A DNA stretch of 64,000 nt, taken from the NCBI GenBank assembly GCA_903873705.1, contig CAIQPK010000009.1, positions 46,928 through 110,927 on the forward strand, read 5' to 3'. Source of the DNA: an uncultured Acidobacteriota bacterium (GTDB taxonomy: Bacteria; Acidobacteriota; Terriglobia; Terriglobales; Acidobacteriaceae). The notes under the pieces were generated by a model that was not told where the DNA came from, did not search any database, and saw only the letters and a program-made list of their open reading frames with translations. Numbering within the stretch: position 1 is the stretch's first letter; each line of letters opens with the position of its first letter. The position numbers and the translations under genes were made by a program. Below, in pieces: positions 19,390 to 28,115 of this stretch.

Positions 19390-19430
19390 TTCTGCCGCAC
19401 GACACCGTCCTGAAGGACGGGCGTGCAGAA
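19390..19430 (+). promoter_or_regulatory. Two-part stem-loop just upstream of the RNase E/G start
   Basis: An outer stem (TTCTGC-c-GCAC with GTGCAGAA) encloses an inner perfect stem CCGTCC-TGAA-GGACGG. It ends 12 bases before the ATG, so folding would affect ribosome access. Confidence 0.55.
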
Positions 19431-19442
19431 AGCAGAGCAGCA

Positions 19443-22400
19443 ATGTCGAAAGAAATTTATATATCCAGCACGCCGCACGAGACGCGTCTGGCTATCGTCG
19501 AAAACGACGCCCTGGCGGAGATGTATTACGAGCGTGAGAACGAATACACGCTGGCGGGCTCCATTTACAACGGACGCGTGACGCGCGTGCTTCCGGGGAT
19601 GCAGTCGAGCTTTGTGGACATCGGGCTCGAACGCGATGCGTTCCTCTACATCACTGATTTCATGGAAGAAGCCGGCGACTCCGCGGACTTCGAGACCAGC
19701 GACGCACGTGGCGGAGGTGGGCGGCGTGACCGGGGCGAGAGGCCTCGGCGCGATGCTGAGCCGACCGGCGAGTCTGCGGGTGCGGGCGAAGAGGTTGTCG
19801 CACGCAGCGAGAGCAGCCGCAGTGAAGGTGGACGCAGTGAAGGCGGGCGTGGCGAGGGCCGAGGCGACCGTGACCGTGGCGGGCGCAATCGCAATCGCGG
19901 CGGCCGTGATGGGCGCTCAGGTGGCGAAGCGCGCGCTGGAAATGAAGGGCGGACCGCGGAGGCACGGCCGAGCGTTAGCGACGAGCCGCGCACCGTTGCT
20001 GGCGATGCCGTCCATGTTGAGCCGCAGGATGGTGACGCGGGCGATGTGGGTGAAGGCGCTCCCGGGGCAGATGGCGGACGCCGTTGGCGTGGACGCCGGG
20101 GCCGGCGTCGCGGACGTGGGACTGGCGATGAGACGCCGCAGACGGCGGAGTCGCAGGGTGAGGGTGGCGAAGTACCGGAAATGAGCGCGGCTGCGGTTGA
20201 GGTTCCCCGCGACGAGCCGGTGGCGCGTCCTGAGCGTTCGGATCGAGGCGACCGTGGTGGCCGGGATCGTGGCGGGCGTGACCGTGGTGGCCGTGGAGAT
20301 CGCGGCGGACGGGATGGCGGGCGCGAGCGGTTTGCTCCGCGGGAAGCGCGTGGCGGGTCGGATGTCGAGGAGACGTCGTCTGCGCCGGCGGTTGAACCGT
20401 TTATCCTGCCGGGTGAGTCGCTTTCTAAGTATCGCCGTGGAGCGGATGGAGCGCCCGAAGCGAGTGCCGTTCCGGCGGCTACGCCTGCCAATGTGACCTT
20501 TGTTACGGCGAAGCCTTCGACGGAGTTCGTCGTTGATCCGAACTGGGACGGCGGATCGGTGCTCCCGGGCGAGACGTTGTCGCGGCATCGGGGTGGCAAT
20601 GATCGTGGAGGCACTGATCGGGGTGGCAATGATCGTGGAGGCACTGATCGTGGTGGCAATGCTCGCGGAGAGCGTGATCGGGGTGGACGCGGCCGTGAGG
20701 AGCGTTCGGGCCGTGAGCGGTTTGGGCGGCAGGAGTTTCAGTCGCAGAAGCTGGACCCTTCGGAGGCTGTACAGCCGGCGGTGACGTCGGCGCATGAGCC
20801 CGGTGATTTTGCGCTGGAGCGTCCGCTGACCATCGAGCCACCTGACGAAGTTTTTGAGACTTCAGCCGATGCGCCGGTGGTGGAAGAGCCGCTGGTTGAG
20901 GCGTTCAGTGAGCCGGTGGAGTATGAGCCGGAAGAGGATGCTTCGGTGTCGTTCAAGGTGGATCCGGTTGCGCCGAGCGAGTTTCGTCAGAGCGCGCCGG
21001 TAGATTTCGCTGCAGCTGAAGCGATGGAGCCGGAAGCGCTGGTCAACCCTGCCGAGTTTGCGCAGCCGCAGGCACCGGTGTTCGTTGCTGAGGAGCAGGA
21101 TGCGTATGTCGAAACGCCGGTTGCGCCAGAGATCGACGCACATGCCTTTACCGCCGTGCAGCCCACCGGCGAGATGCTGTCGGCTCCGGTAGAGCTGGCA
21201 GAAGAAGTTCATGTTGCCGACCAGGTTGCGGCCCCTATTGCGCATGAGGCTGCGGTGCAGTCGGTGACGCTGGCGGAGGCGCAGACGGGAGCGGTTGTGC
21301 CGTCTGCGGCACAGGGTTATGCGCCGGGCGACGGTCAGCTTGAAGAGGAAGAGCTGGACGAGGACGAAGGCGATTTGCCTATGCTCCATGCCGGCGGCGA
21401 CGACGATATGGAAGAAGAGACGCTGGAGAATGCGGCCGATCTGGGCAGCATGATCCGCGAGATGTCGATCGACCAGATCACGCGGCCGGCGGACCCGATC
21501 GATGAGGACGACGACTTCGATATCGACGAAGAGGACCTGGACCACGACGAGTTCGACAACGGCGAGGAAGAAGAAGAGGGACTCTCTGGCAGCGAAGTGA
21601 GCGAAGGCGAAGAGGACGAGTTTTCGGAGTCGGGAGATTTTGAAGAGACGGCGCAGGGCGAAGAGGGCGCACAGGCTGATGGTGCGGCGCGTACGGAGCG
21701 TCCGGCTGGGCGCGAGGGCGATCGCCGCCCGCGGCGGGATGGCCGTGGCGATCGTGATCGCGGCCGTGGCCGCGGTGATCGTGACCGGGGACGGCGGGAT
21801 GGCCGCGGTATGGCCAATTCGCGCTCGGGTGGCGGTGGCAGTGGCGGCGGACGGTCGCGTCAGTCGATGCAGTCGACCAACCTGCCGGATATCAGCGACC
21901 TGCTGAAGCCGGGGCAGGAGCTGCTGGTGCAGATTGCGAAGGAGCCGATTGCGAAGAAGGGTGCGCGCATCACGTCGCACATCGCTTTGCCGGGACGCTT
22001 CCTGGTGTTCATGCCGACGGTGAATCACGTTGGCGTGTCGCGCAAGATTGAGAGCGACGGCGAACGGCGCCGGTTGAAGGAAATCCTGCTGAGTGAGAAG
22101 GGCGATGCTTCGGGCGGCTTTATTGTGCGCACGGCCGCGGCCAGCGCGGGGGAAGATGAGCTGCGGAGCGATTTGCGCTTCCTGCTGAACCTGTGGGCCG
22201 ACATCAAGCAGCGTTCTGACTCGTCAAAGTCGCCTGCCTTGATCTATCACGATCTAAATTTGATCGAGCGCATTCTGCGCGACCAGGTGACGGACAACTT
22301 CTCGGCCATCTGGGTGGACTCTGAAAGCGAGTACGAGCGCGTGCTGCGCTTCCTGCAGAGCTTCCAGCCGAGCCTGATCCGGCGGGTGAAGCTGTACACC

Positions 22401-23084
22401 AAGGAGACGCCGCTGTTTGAGCAGTTCGGCATCACCGAGGAGATCAACAAGGCGCTGCGTTCGAAGGTTTGGCTGAAGTCAGGTGGATCGATTGTGATCA
22501 ACCAGACCGAGGCGCTGGTGGCGATCGACATCAACACGGGCAAGTTTGTGGGCAAGACGGCTCGCCTGGAAGATACGATCGTGAAGACGAACCTGGATGC
22601 GATCCCCGAGATTGTGCGGCAGATCCGGCTGCGCGACCTGGGTGGCATCATCATCATTGACTTCATCGACATGGACGAGCGCAAGAACCGGAACAAGGTG
22701 ATGGCCGCCCTGGAAGACGAGTTGAAGTCTGACCGCGCGCCGTCGAAGGTCTTGCAGTTCAACGATTTCGGCCTGGTGGCGATTACGCGCAAGCGGGTGA
22801 AGCAGTCGCTGGAGCGGACGCTGTCTACGACCTGCGGCGTGTGCCAGGGTACGGGCATGGTGAAGTCGCCGGTGACGGTGTGCAACGACATCTACATCGA
22901 GATGAAGAAGATGCAGAAGCACCTGGATCGCGGCGATGTGATGCTGAGGGTGAACCCGGAAGTGGTGAAGCAGTTGAAGGCGCCGGGAACCAAGTGGCTG
23001 CAGGAGATGGAGGAGATGTGCGGACGGACTATCCTGGTCAAGAGCGATCCTTCACTTCATCCCGAGCAGTTCGACATTCACTAA
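19443..23084 (+). CDS. rng: Ribonuclease E/G family protein with a giant insert in the S1 domain
   Basis: The 1213-residue protein starts like RNase E/G (EIYISSTPHETRLAIVEND, SIYNGRVTRVLPGMQSSFVD). The S1 domain then breaks off near residue 84 and resumes near 812 (DISDLLKPGQELLVQIAKEP). The roughly 730 residues between are Arg/Gly-rich (DRGGRDRGG repeats), then acidic. The catalytic part is intact: the two metal-binding Asp (VAIDINTGK near 1025, IDFIDMDE near 1073) and the Zn-link CGVCQGTG near 1130. It ends soon after the catalytic core, with no C-terminal scaffold. The enzyme starts mRNA decay and rRNA processing. Whether to call it rne or rng is open. Confidence 0.88.
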   Translation: MSKEIYISSTPHETRLAIVENDALAEMYYERENEYTLAGSIYNGRVTRVLPGMQSSFVDIGLERDAFLYITDFMEEAGDSADFETSDARGGGGRRDRGERPRRDAEPTGESAGAGEEVVARSESSRSEGGRSEGGRGEGRGDRDRGGRNRNRGGRDGRSGGEARAGNEGRTAEARPSVSDEPRTVAGDAVHVEPQDGDAGDVGEGAPGADGGRRWRGRRGRRRGRGTGDETPQTAESQGEGGEVPEMSAAAVEVPRDEPVARPERSDRGDRGGRDRGGRDRGGRGDRGGRDGGRERFAPREARGGSDVEETSSAPAVEPFILPGESLSKYRRGADGAPEASAVPAATPANVTFVTAKPSTEFVVDPNWDGGSVLPGETLSRHRGGNDRGGTDRGGNDRGGTDRGGNARGERDRGGRGREERSGRERFGRQEFQSQKLDPSEAVQPAVTSAHEPGDFALERPLTIEPPDEVFETSADAPVVEEPLVEAFSEPVEYEPEEDASVSFKVDPVAPSEFRQSAPVDFAAAEAMEPEALVNPAEFAQPQAPVFVAEEQDAYVETPVAPEIDAHAFTAVQPTGEMLSAPVELAEEVHVADQVAAPIAHEAAVQSVTLAEAQTGAVVPSAAQGYAPGDGQLEEEELDEDEGDLPMLHAGGDDDMEEETLENAADLGSMIREMSIDQITRPADPIDEDDDFDIDEEDLDHDEFDNGEEEEEGLSGSEVSEGEEDEFSESGDFEETAQGEEGAQADGAARTERPAGREGDRRPRRDGRGDRDRGRGRGDRDRGRRDGRGMANSRSGGGGSGGGRSRQSMQSTNLPDISDLLKPGQELLVQIAKEPIAKKGARITSHIALPGRFLVFMPTVNHVGVSRKIESDGERRRLKEILLSEKGDASGGFIVRTAAASAGEDELRSDLRFLLNLWADIKQRSDSSKSPALIYHDLNLIERILRDQVTDNFSAIWVDSESEYERVLRFLQSFQPSLIRRVKLYTKETPLFEQFGITEEINKALRSKVWLKSGGSIVINQTEALVAIDINTGKFVGKTARLEDTIVKTNLDAIPEIVRQIRLRDLGGIIIIDFIDMDERKNRNKVMAALEDELKSDRAPSKVLQFNDFGLVAITRKRVKQSLERTLSTTCGVCQGTGMVKSPVTVCNDIYIEMKKMQKHLDRGDVMLRVNPEVVKQLKAPGTKWLQEMEEMCGRTILVKSDPSLHPEQFDIH
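20587..20676 (+). repeat. 30-bp tandem repeat inside the RNase E/G insert
   Basis: Two identical 30-bp units (20587-20616 and 20617-20646) and a diverged third encode GGNDRGGTD-type repeats. Repeat slippage here would change insert length without breaking the frame. Confidence 0.8.
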
Positions 23085-23109
23085 AGCACTGAATAGTGAA
23101 TAAAGCGTA

Positions 23110-23143
23110 AAGCGGCGACCCTTTGTGGGTCGCCGCTTGCTTT
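23110..23143 (+). terminator. Rho-independent terminator after the RNase E/G gene
   Basis: A perfect 12-bp stem AAGCGGCGACCC / GGGTCGCCGCTT with a 5-base loop, followed by GCTTTGGG; it begins 26 bp after the stop codon. Confidence 0.8.
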
Positions 23144-23157
23144 GGGTTGGAATGAGT

Positions 23158-23973
23158 TCAGAGCCTGGAGCGGCGGAGCGTTGCTGCGGCGCCGATCATG
23201 CCGGTGCTGAGCAGCAGGAGGGTTGAGGGTTCGGGGACAGGGTTGGTGACGGGGACGAAGGCCGTAATGTTGCTTCCGGTGGAGGAGCAGTTGTTGACCG
23301 TGCTGTTGTTCAGGGTGACGGCTCCGTTGAGGGCGATCACACTGCCACAGCTGCTGCCGGCGCCGGTGTTGAGGGTGATGCTGGAGTTCGCGAGGATGTC
23401 GCCGGCGAAGGTGCTGTTGAGGCCGAGTGTGGCGGAGCTGCCGACGCGGTAGTAGACGTTGTCGTTGGTGCCCTTGTTGATAACGGTTACGACCGAGTCC
23501 GTGTCGGTCTTCAGCGCGAAGGCGATTTCAATGACGATGTCGGCGTCGTTTGTGCCACCGAAATCGAGGGTGAGAGTGCCGTTCAGTTCAGCGTCGCCGA
23601 CATAAGAGTAGACGCCGGGCCCGAGGGTACGCGCGCCGAGATTCTCGCCGGAGAGGTCGTGCGGGGTGCTGATGCTGGCAAGATTGGCGAGGTAATTGTA
23701 GGCAGCCAAAGCATCGGCTTGCGCGGTAATGGCTGCGGTATCGCTGTTGTGGACCAGGCCATCGACGATGCCGGGAGGGAAATTGGTGATGGAGGTCCCG
23801 GGACTGAGCCCGAGATCGCCATTGATGATGCTGGGGCCCACGTTGGTGACGGTAGAAGCTCCGAGAACGGCGAAGGTGCTGGCTGTGCCCAGTAGTGTCA
23901 GTTGATCAGCTCTTGAAGAAGTAGCTGAAAGAAGGATAAGGAAAAACGTGAACAGCGCTGCGTAGTTTTTCAA
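23158..23973 (-). CDS. Ice-binding-like (DUF3494) protein with PEP-CTERM anchor
   Basis: The 271-residue protein has a signal peptide (MKNYAALFTFFLILLSATSSRA) and a DUF3494 ice-binding-like beta-solenoid. Its signatures are FAVLGASTVTNVGPSIINGD near the start, then LGPGVYSY and FAGDILANSSITLNTGA. The C-terminus is a PEP-CTERM sorting signal (VPEPSTLLLLSTGMIG, then RRSRL). Such proteins are exported and processed by an exosortase, then tied to exopolysaccharide; no exosortase gene is in the window. I set the start at the TTG at 23973 because ACGGAG sits 5 bases before it. A farther TTG at 23997 lacks an SD. Confidence 0.82.
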   Translation of the reverse strand: MKNYAALFTFFLILLSATSSRADQLTLLGTASTFAVLGASTVTNVGPSIINGDLGLSPGTSITNFPPGIVDGLVHNSDTAAITAQADALAAYNYLANLASISTPHDLSGENLGARTLGPGVYSYVGDAELNGTLTLDFGGTNDADIVIEIAFALKTDTDSVVTVINKGTNDNVYYRVGSSATLGLNSTFAGDILANSSITLNTGAGSSCGSVIALNGAVTLNNSTVNNCSSTGSNITAFVPVTNPVPEPSTLLLLSTGMIGAAATLRRSRL

Positions 23974-24762
23974 GATGACTCCGTTGAGATCAGACAAGTC
24001 ACGTGCGTATTCATGCCCGCCTGACCTCGATGATCTATAAACCTTTCACTCAAAGCTCGTGGAAAGAGCAATGGTCGTCGTGCATGACTGGCGAACTCGG
24101 CCCTGTAGCCTTGAAAACGTTCGTCTGCCCTATTGCTATGTCCTGAGTGCGGTACTTGGGAGTCAGAGAGATGAAACTCAAGTGCGGGCTGTTTTGCCTT
24201 TTTGGAGGCTACGGTGTTGGCAGCGACCAATAGGGCGGACTGTTCTCTATTTGAGAACTAACGTAATAACCCGCTTGTTTACTATAGCTTATGTTCGACA
24301 GCTAACCGATGCCAGTTCGCAGGCGATCACTGAAGTTGGAGTAGTAAAGTGATGGTGCTCATGCCGGGTCGCAAGAGTCGCGACGAGAGTGTCAAAGGTA
24401 TGGCGAGCAGGAAAATTCAGCCATGATCACTCCCCGACGCCAACGGTTCAGCTCCTTCGACGAGTCCGGCGGGTTAGCGATCCAAGTCCGCCGTACTTGC
24501 AAAGATTGTTGAGCAAGGGTCTTGCAGATAACGGTTGCGCCACGCGTTCCATTCCAATGATTCGCGGCTCTTGCGGGCATCTCGGGTTTCAAACAAACGG
24601 GTAGCCGTCAATGGCTGATGAAACATACAACTGCATCCTTAATGGGTTTTCACCCGTCTCATGAAGGAAAGCACGCACGTTTGCTGACCGCAACATTAGC
24701 CCGGAGGATGGGTTAACGGAGGCGGAAGACCTGTCCGTTCCCTTTCAAGGAGTAGCCCTACG
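23974..24762. other. Gene-poor region upstream of the outer-membrane barrel gene
   Basis: I see no convincing gene in these 789 bases on either strand. It includes the palindrome GTTCTC-TATTT-GAGAAC at 24242-24258, a possible regulator site. The right end holds the strong SD AAGGAG for the next gene. Confidence 0.5.
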
Positions 24763-25767
24763 ATGAAGACGCAGAATCGCCTTATTTTTTTTGCCAGTCG
24801 CACTGTCGCCCTGTCAGCCCTGTTGGGTGTGGGGATGGTTGCCGCGCAGGCGCAGAGCGCAGCGACCGAACCAAAACTGAACCTCCAGATGCCCGCGCAG
24901 AGCCAAGATGCGATGTTTTCGTCCAGCAGCGCGGCCAATGAGACAGCGGTGGCCGAGAACCACTTCGACTTTGTGGCTGCGGCCAAGGACCATGCACAGC
25001 CGCCCTCCAGGCGCTACGGGCGGCCTCGGTACCGGGGCGGCAATACGAATGCTGACGGATCGAACAAGTGGGCGTTTATGGCCGACGCCGGACTGACGCA
25101 GCCGGTGAGTACCACGCACGACACGCTGAATCCGAGTTGGGGATTTGGAGTGGGCGGCGGACGCAACTTCAACAAGACCTTCGGTGTGCTGGTGCAGTTC
25201 GACTACGACAACTTTGGCTTCAACGGGAATACGCTGGGCAATCAGCTGGCGCTGTACAACCGCATCATTTCAATCTTCGATACGCAGAACGGGCTGAGCC
25301 CCGGCAACCCGAACTACGTTCCGGCGCTCCCTGGCCTGGACGGCAACACGCATGTGATGTCACTGACGCTGAATCCTACCTATACGTTCTATTCGGGTGA
25401 AGGCCTGGGAGCGTACGTGGTGGGTGGCGTGGGGTTCTATCATAAGGTTGCGGACTTCACCACGCCAACCCTCAGTGTCGCGTGCGATGCATTTGGTTGC
25501 TATCAGTATCAGGCTAACCAGATCATCGACCACTACACGTCGAATGCGCCGGGCTACAACGGTGGCTTCGGGATTACGTATAAAACTTCTCGCTTCTCGA
25601 ACTCGCACCTCTTCGCTGAGGCGCGTTACGTGTACATTCCGAACTCGCAGCGCACGGGCATTACGCTCAGCACGGTGAACACCACCAACTACCTGGCAAC
25701 GAACGATTTCCCAGCGAATAGCAATCACACGAGCTATATGCCGATCAAGGTCGGCATCCGGTTCTAA
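24763..25767 (+). CDS. Outer-membrane beta-barrel protein
   Basis: The 334-residue protein has a signal peptide (residues 1-29, ending MVAAQA). An 80-residue linker follows. The barrel then shows alternating strands: WAFMADAGLTQPV, WGFGVGGGRNFNKTFGVLVQ, YVVGGVGFYHKV, HLFAEARYVYIP and a C-terminal MPIKVGIRF ending in Phe, as outer-membrane porins do. The family resembles OmpW/OprF-type small barrels common in Acidobacteria. AAGGAG lies 8 bases before the ATG. Function unknown. Confidence 0.78.
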   Translation: MKTQNRLIFFASRTVALSALLGVGMVAAQAQSAATEPKLNLQMPAQSQDAMFSSSSAANETAVAENHFDFVAAAKDHAQPPSRRYGRPRYRGGNTNADGSNKWAFMADAGLTQPVSTTHDTLNPSWGFGVGGGRNFNKTFGVLVQFDYDNFGFNGNTLGNQLALYNRIISIFDTQNGLSPGNPNYVPALPGLDGNTHVMSLTLNPTYTFYSGEGLGAYVVGGVGFYHKVADFTTPTLSVACDAFGCYQYQANQIIDHYTSNAPGYNGGFGITYKTSRFSNSHLFAEARYVYIPNSQRTGITLSTVNTTNYLATNDFPANSNHTSYMPIKVGIRF

Positions 25768-25789
25768 CGATTGGTTGAGGTCAAATGTG

Positions 25790-25815
25790 AAAAGGCCCGC
25801 TTCGGCGGGCCTTTT
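25790..25815. terminator. Bidirectional terminator
   Basis: AAAAGGCCCGC-TTCG-GCGGGCCTTTT, an 11-bp perfect stem with a UUCG tetraloop, located exactly between two convergent genes. Confidence 0.9.
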
Positions 25816-26334
25816 CTATTGTCGATTACGAGGACCTTCACGATGCCTCGGAGCGATGAAGACTTCAGTGGGTGAGGGCAGTTGCGCCTTGCGGAAAGCG
25901 GCGGTCGCTCGATTGCGCATTGCCACCAGATTGTCCCACTCGGAGGTTTTTAGCCTGGCGCGAAGTTCACTGAAACCGCCGATGCGCAGATAGGTTCGGA
26001 ACGCATGGAGGGGGTTGATCGATGGACGGACGGCGATATCGTCCCATGGAATGGCAGCGGTGGAGCGCCGCGGATTCCGAAACGTCAGGTAGAGATTTTC
26101 GTGGTCTGCCTTGGCGCGGGCAAAGAAACGCGATTCAAAAGAAGAAAGAGGGTGAATGAGGATGAAGGTGATGACGATACCCTCCTTCGTCGATGACGGA
26201 TCGCCCGGATAAGCTGCCGTGAGTTGTTGCAAGGGACGAACGTAAGCGCTGTAAACGAAATAAGGGGCGGTGACCACGCCAATGAAACCAAGCAGCAAGT
26301 GATGTTGATCGAGCCACTGCGGCAAAGTGGTCAT
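25816..26334 (-). CDS. Membrane-anchored protein of unknown function, glycosyltransferase partner
   Basis: The 172-residue protein starts MTTLPQWLDQHHLLLGFIGV. It has one N-terminal hydrophobic helix (about 12-32), then a soluble part with ESRFFARAKADHENLYLTFR, AAIPWDDIAVRPSINPLHAF and SEWDNLVAMRNRAT. I recognise no family. The ATG is only 5 bp past the stop of the upstream glycosyltransferase gene, so it is surely co-transcribed and may belong to the same polysaccharide function. A longer upstream open frame is only the antisense-free shadow of the glycosyltransferase gene, so I use the internal ATG. Confidence 0.65.
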   Translation of the reverse strand: MTTLPQWLDQHHLLLGFIGVVTAPYFVYSAYVRPLQQLTAAYPGDPSSTKEGIVITFILIHPLSSFESRFFARAKADHENLYLTFRNPRRSTAAIPWDDIAVRPSINPLHAFRTYLRIGGFSELRARLKTSEWDNLVAMRNRATAAFRKAQLPSPTEVFIAPRHREGPRNRQ

Positions 26335-26339
26335 GGCTG

Positions 26340-28022
26340 CTAGATGCCGACGGGGTAGGGCTTCTCGTGGATCTCCTGGCCGCGGCTGCTGTTGCGTTCG
26401 AAGCGGCCCTGCAGGAGGCTCAGCAGGCCGGTGTACCAGTAGCCGAGGACGAAGAGCAGAAGGAAGGGGATGGTGAAGTAATTCTCGCTGGTGACGGCAT
26501 ACCAGACTGTCCAGGCGAAGTAGCAGCCTATGGCGAGCTCGATCCACGGGATGATGCCGAGGCGCTTGCGGTAGACCTTGGCCTGGGACTTCTCGCCCTT
26601 GGCGGCGACACGGTACTTGGGCGTGCGGGCGAAGGCGGACTTGTGACCGACGAGGGCTTCGAGGACGGCTTTGGTGTTGGTAATGGTGAGGCCGACGCCG
26701 AGTGACATGAGGAAGGGCAGGTACAGAAAGGTTTTGTACCAGGTGCGCGGAAAGAGCTCTTTCTGGCTGACGAGGTAGAAGGACGAGACCGACATGGTGC
26801 TGGCCATGAAGAGCGGCAGGTCGATGAGCACCATCTGGATGGGGCCCTGCCAGGAGCGGATGATCATCGCCGGCATGAGCAGGGTGCTGAGCACGATCAT
26901 CAGCGGGTAGCTGATGTTGGCGGTGAGGTGGTACCAGGCTTCGAGCTTGATGCGGAAGGGAACGTCCGAGCGCATGACCTGCGGGAGCACTTTTTTGCCG
27001 GTCTGGATGAGGCCCTTTGCCCAGCGTGCCTGCTGGGTTTTGAAGGCGGTCATTTCGATGGGGAGCTCGGCGGGGCACTCGACGTCCTGCAGGTATTTGA
27101 ACTTCCAGCCCTTGAGTTGCGCGCGGTAGCTGAGGTCGGTGTCTTCGGTCAGGGTGTCGTGTTGCCAGCCGCCGGCTTCGTCGATGGCCTGACGCCGCCA
27201 CATGCCGGCGGTGCCGTTGAAGTTGAAGAAAACGCCAGCGCGGGAGCGGCCGCCGTGTTCGAGCACGAAGTGGCCGTCGAGCAGGATCGCTTCGACCTGG
27301 GTGAGGAAGCTGTAGTTGCGGTTGAGGTGCGTCCAGCGGGTCTGCACCATGCCGACGCCGGGCTCGGCGAAGTGGTGGACGACCTGCATCAGCCAGGTGG
27401 GCGGGGGACCGAAGTCGGCGTCGAAGATGGCGATGAGCTCGCCCTTGGCGGTTTTGAGGCCTTCTTCGAGGGCGCCGGCCTTGTAGCCGTAGCGGTTAGT
27501 GCGGTGCATGTGCACGACCGGCTGCGGGGCAAGGCCTTCGATGCCGGCGGCGTAGCGTGCGACGATGCCGGCGGCGACGTTGATGGTTTCGTCGGTGGAG
27601 TCGTCGAGGAGCTGGATCTCGAAGCGGTCGCGGGGATAGTCGAGGCGGCAGCAGGCGTCGATCAGGCGGTCGATGACGAACTGCTCGTTATAGATGGGCA
27701 GCTGGATGGTGACGAAGGGAAGTTCGGCCTCGTCGAATTGTGCCGGCGGCTCGTTAGAGCGGGCCTCGTTACGGCGATTGCGATAGTAGAGCCAGACCAG
27801 TTGATAGCGATGGATGCCGTAGAACGCCAGGATGACCATGACGATGAAATACGGGACCAGCAGCGAGACGTCGAAGGCGTTCCAGCGGTAGACGTTACGG
27901 AAGGTGTGGTCGGCGTAGTGGGTCTTCCAGTAGTGTCCAATGCCGCGGTTGGACGCGAGGTAGACCGCCAGAGCTTGAAGTTGAGTGAGCAGAGGGGTCT
28001 CTCCGGAGACTTGAGGATACAT
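26340..28022 (-). CDS. Membrane glycosyltransferase family 2 (cellulose synthase-like)
   Basis: The 560-residue protein has an N-terminal membrane segment (about 52-72), a GT2 catalytic domain and four or more C-terminal membrane helices. The catalytic motifs are visible: [11 protein letters not shown] near 140, [10 protein letters not shown] near 200, TEDTDLSYR near 295 and QQARWAKG near 335 (the Q-X-X-R-W signature of processive beta-glycan synthases). It probably polymerises a beta-linked polysaccharide from a nucleotide sugar at the inner membrane; closest in pattern to CslA/mannan-type enzymes, but the sugar is unknown. No PilZ domain or BcsB partner is seen. Confidence 0.87.
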   Translation of the reverse strand: MYPQVSGETPLLTQLQALAVYLASNRGIGHYWKTHYADHTFRNVYRWNAFDVSLLVPYFIVMVILAFYGIHRYQLVWLYYRNRRNEARSNEPPAQFDEAELPFVTIQLPIYNEQFVIDRLIDACCRLDYPRDRFEIQLLDDSTDETINVAAGIVARYAAGIEGLAPQPVVHMHRTNRYGYKAGALEEGLKTAKGELIAIFDADFGPPPTWLMQVVHHFAEPGVGMVQTRWTHLNRNYSFLTQVEAILLDGHFVLEHGGRSRAGVFFNFNGTAGMWRRQAIDEAGGWQHDTLTEDTDLSYRAQLKGWKFKYLQDVECPAELPIEMTAFKTQQARWAKGLIQTGKKVLPQVMRSDVPFRIKLEAWYHLTANISYPLMIVLSTLLMPAMIIRSWQGPIQMVLIDLPLFMASTMSVSSFYLVSQKELFPRTWYKTFLYLPFLMSLGVGLTITNTKAVLEALVGHKSAFARTPKYRVAAKGEKSQAKVYRKRLGIIPWIELAIGCYFAWTVWYAVTSENYFTIPFLLLFVLGYWYTGLLSLLQGRFERNSSRGQEIHEKPYPVGI

Positions 28023-28115
28023 CCTGATTTTACGCGACTGGCAGGCGCGCGACGGTCAATTATCCGATGCGCTCAGGCGATACGGCTGTTGGGAGGTTCT
28101 GCTAGGCTTTGGCTC

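Larger units (their letters stand above)
18878..19442 (+). promoter_or_regulatory. Long leader region of the RNase E/G gene
   Basis: No convincing gene is present in these 565 bases. The right part holds two strong hairpins close to the start codon (19353-19374 and 19390-19430). RNase E leaders in other bacteria are long and mediate autoregulation; a similar role here is inferred from position and structure. Confidence 0.45.

Noticed and set aside
24300..24762. Possible c-di-GMP or other riboswitch before the barrel gene
   Set aside because: A few motifs (CACGCAC, CCGGAGGATGG) recall GEMM, but the conserved core and pairing are not present.
26928..28115. N-terminal extension of the DUF885 gene
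   Set aside because: Open only because it runs antisense to the glycosyltransferase; the signal peptide starts at 28116.
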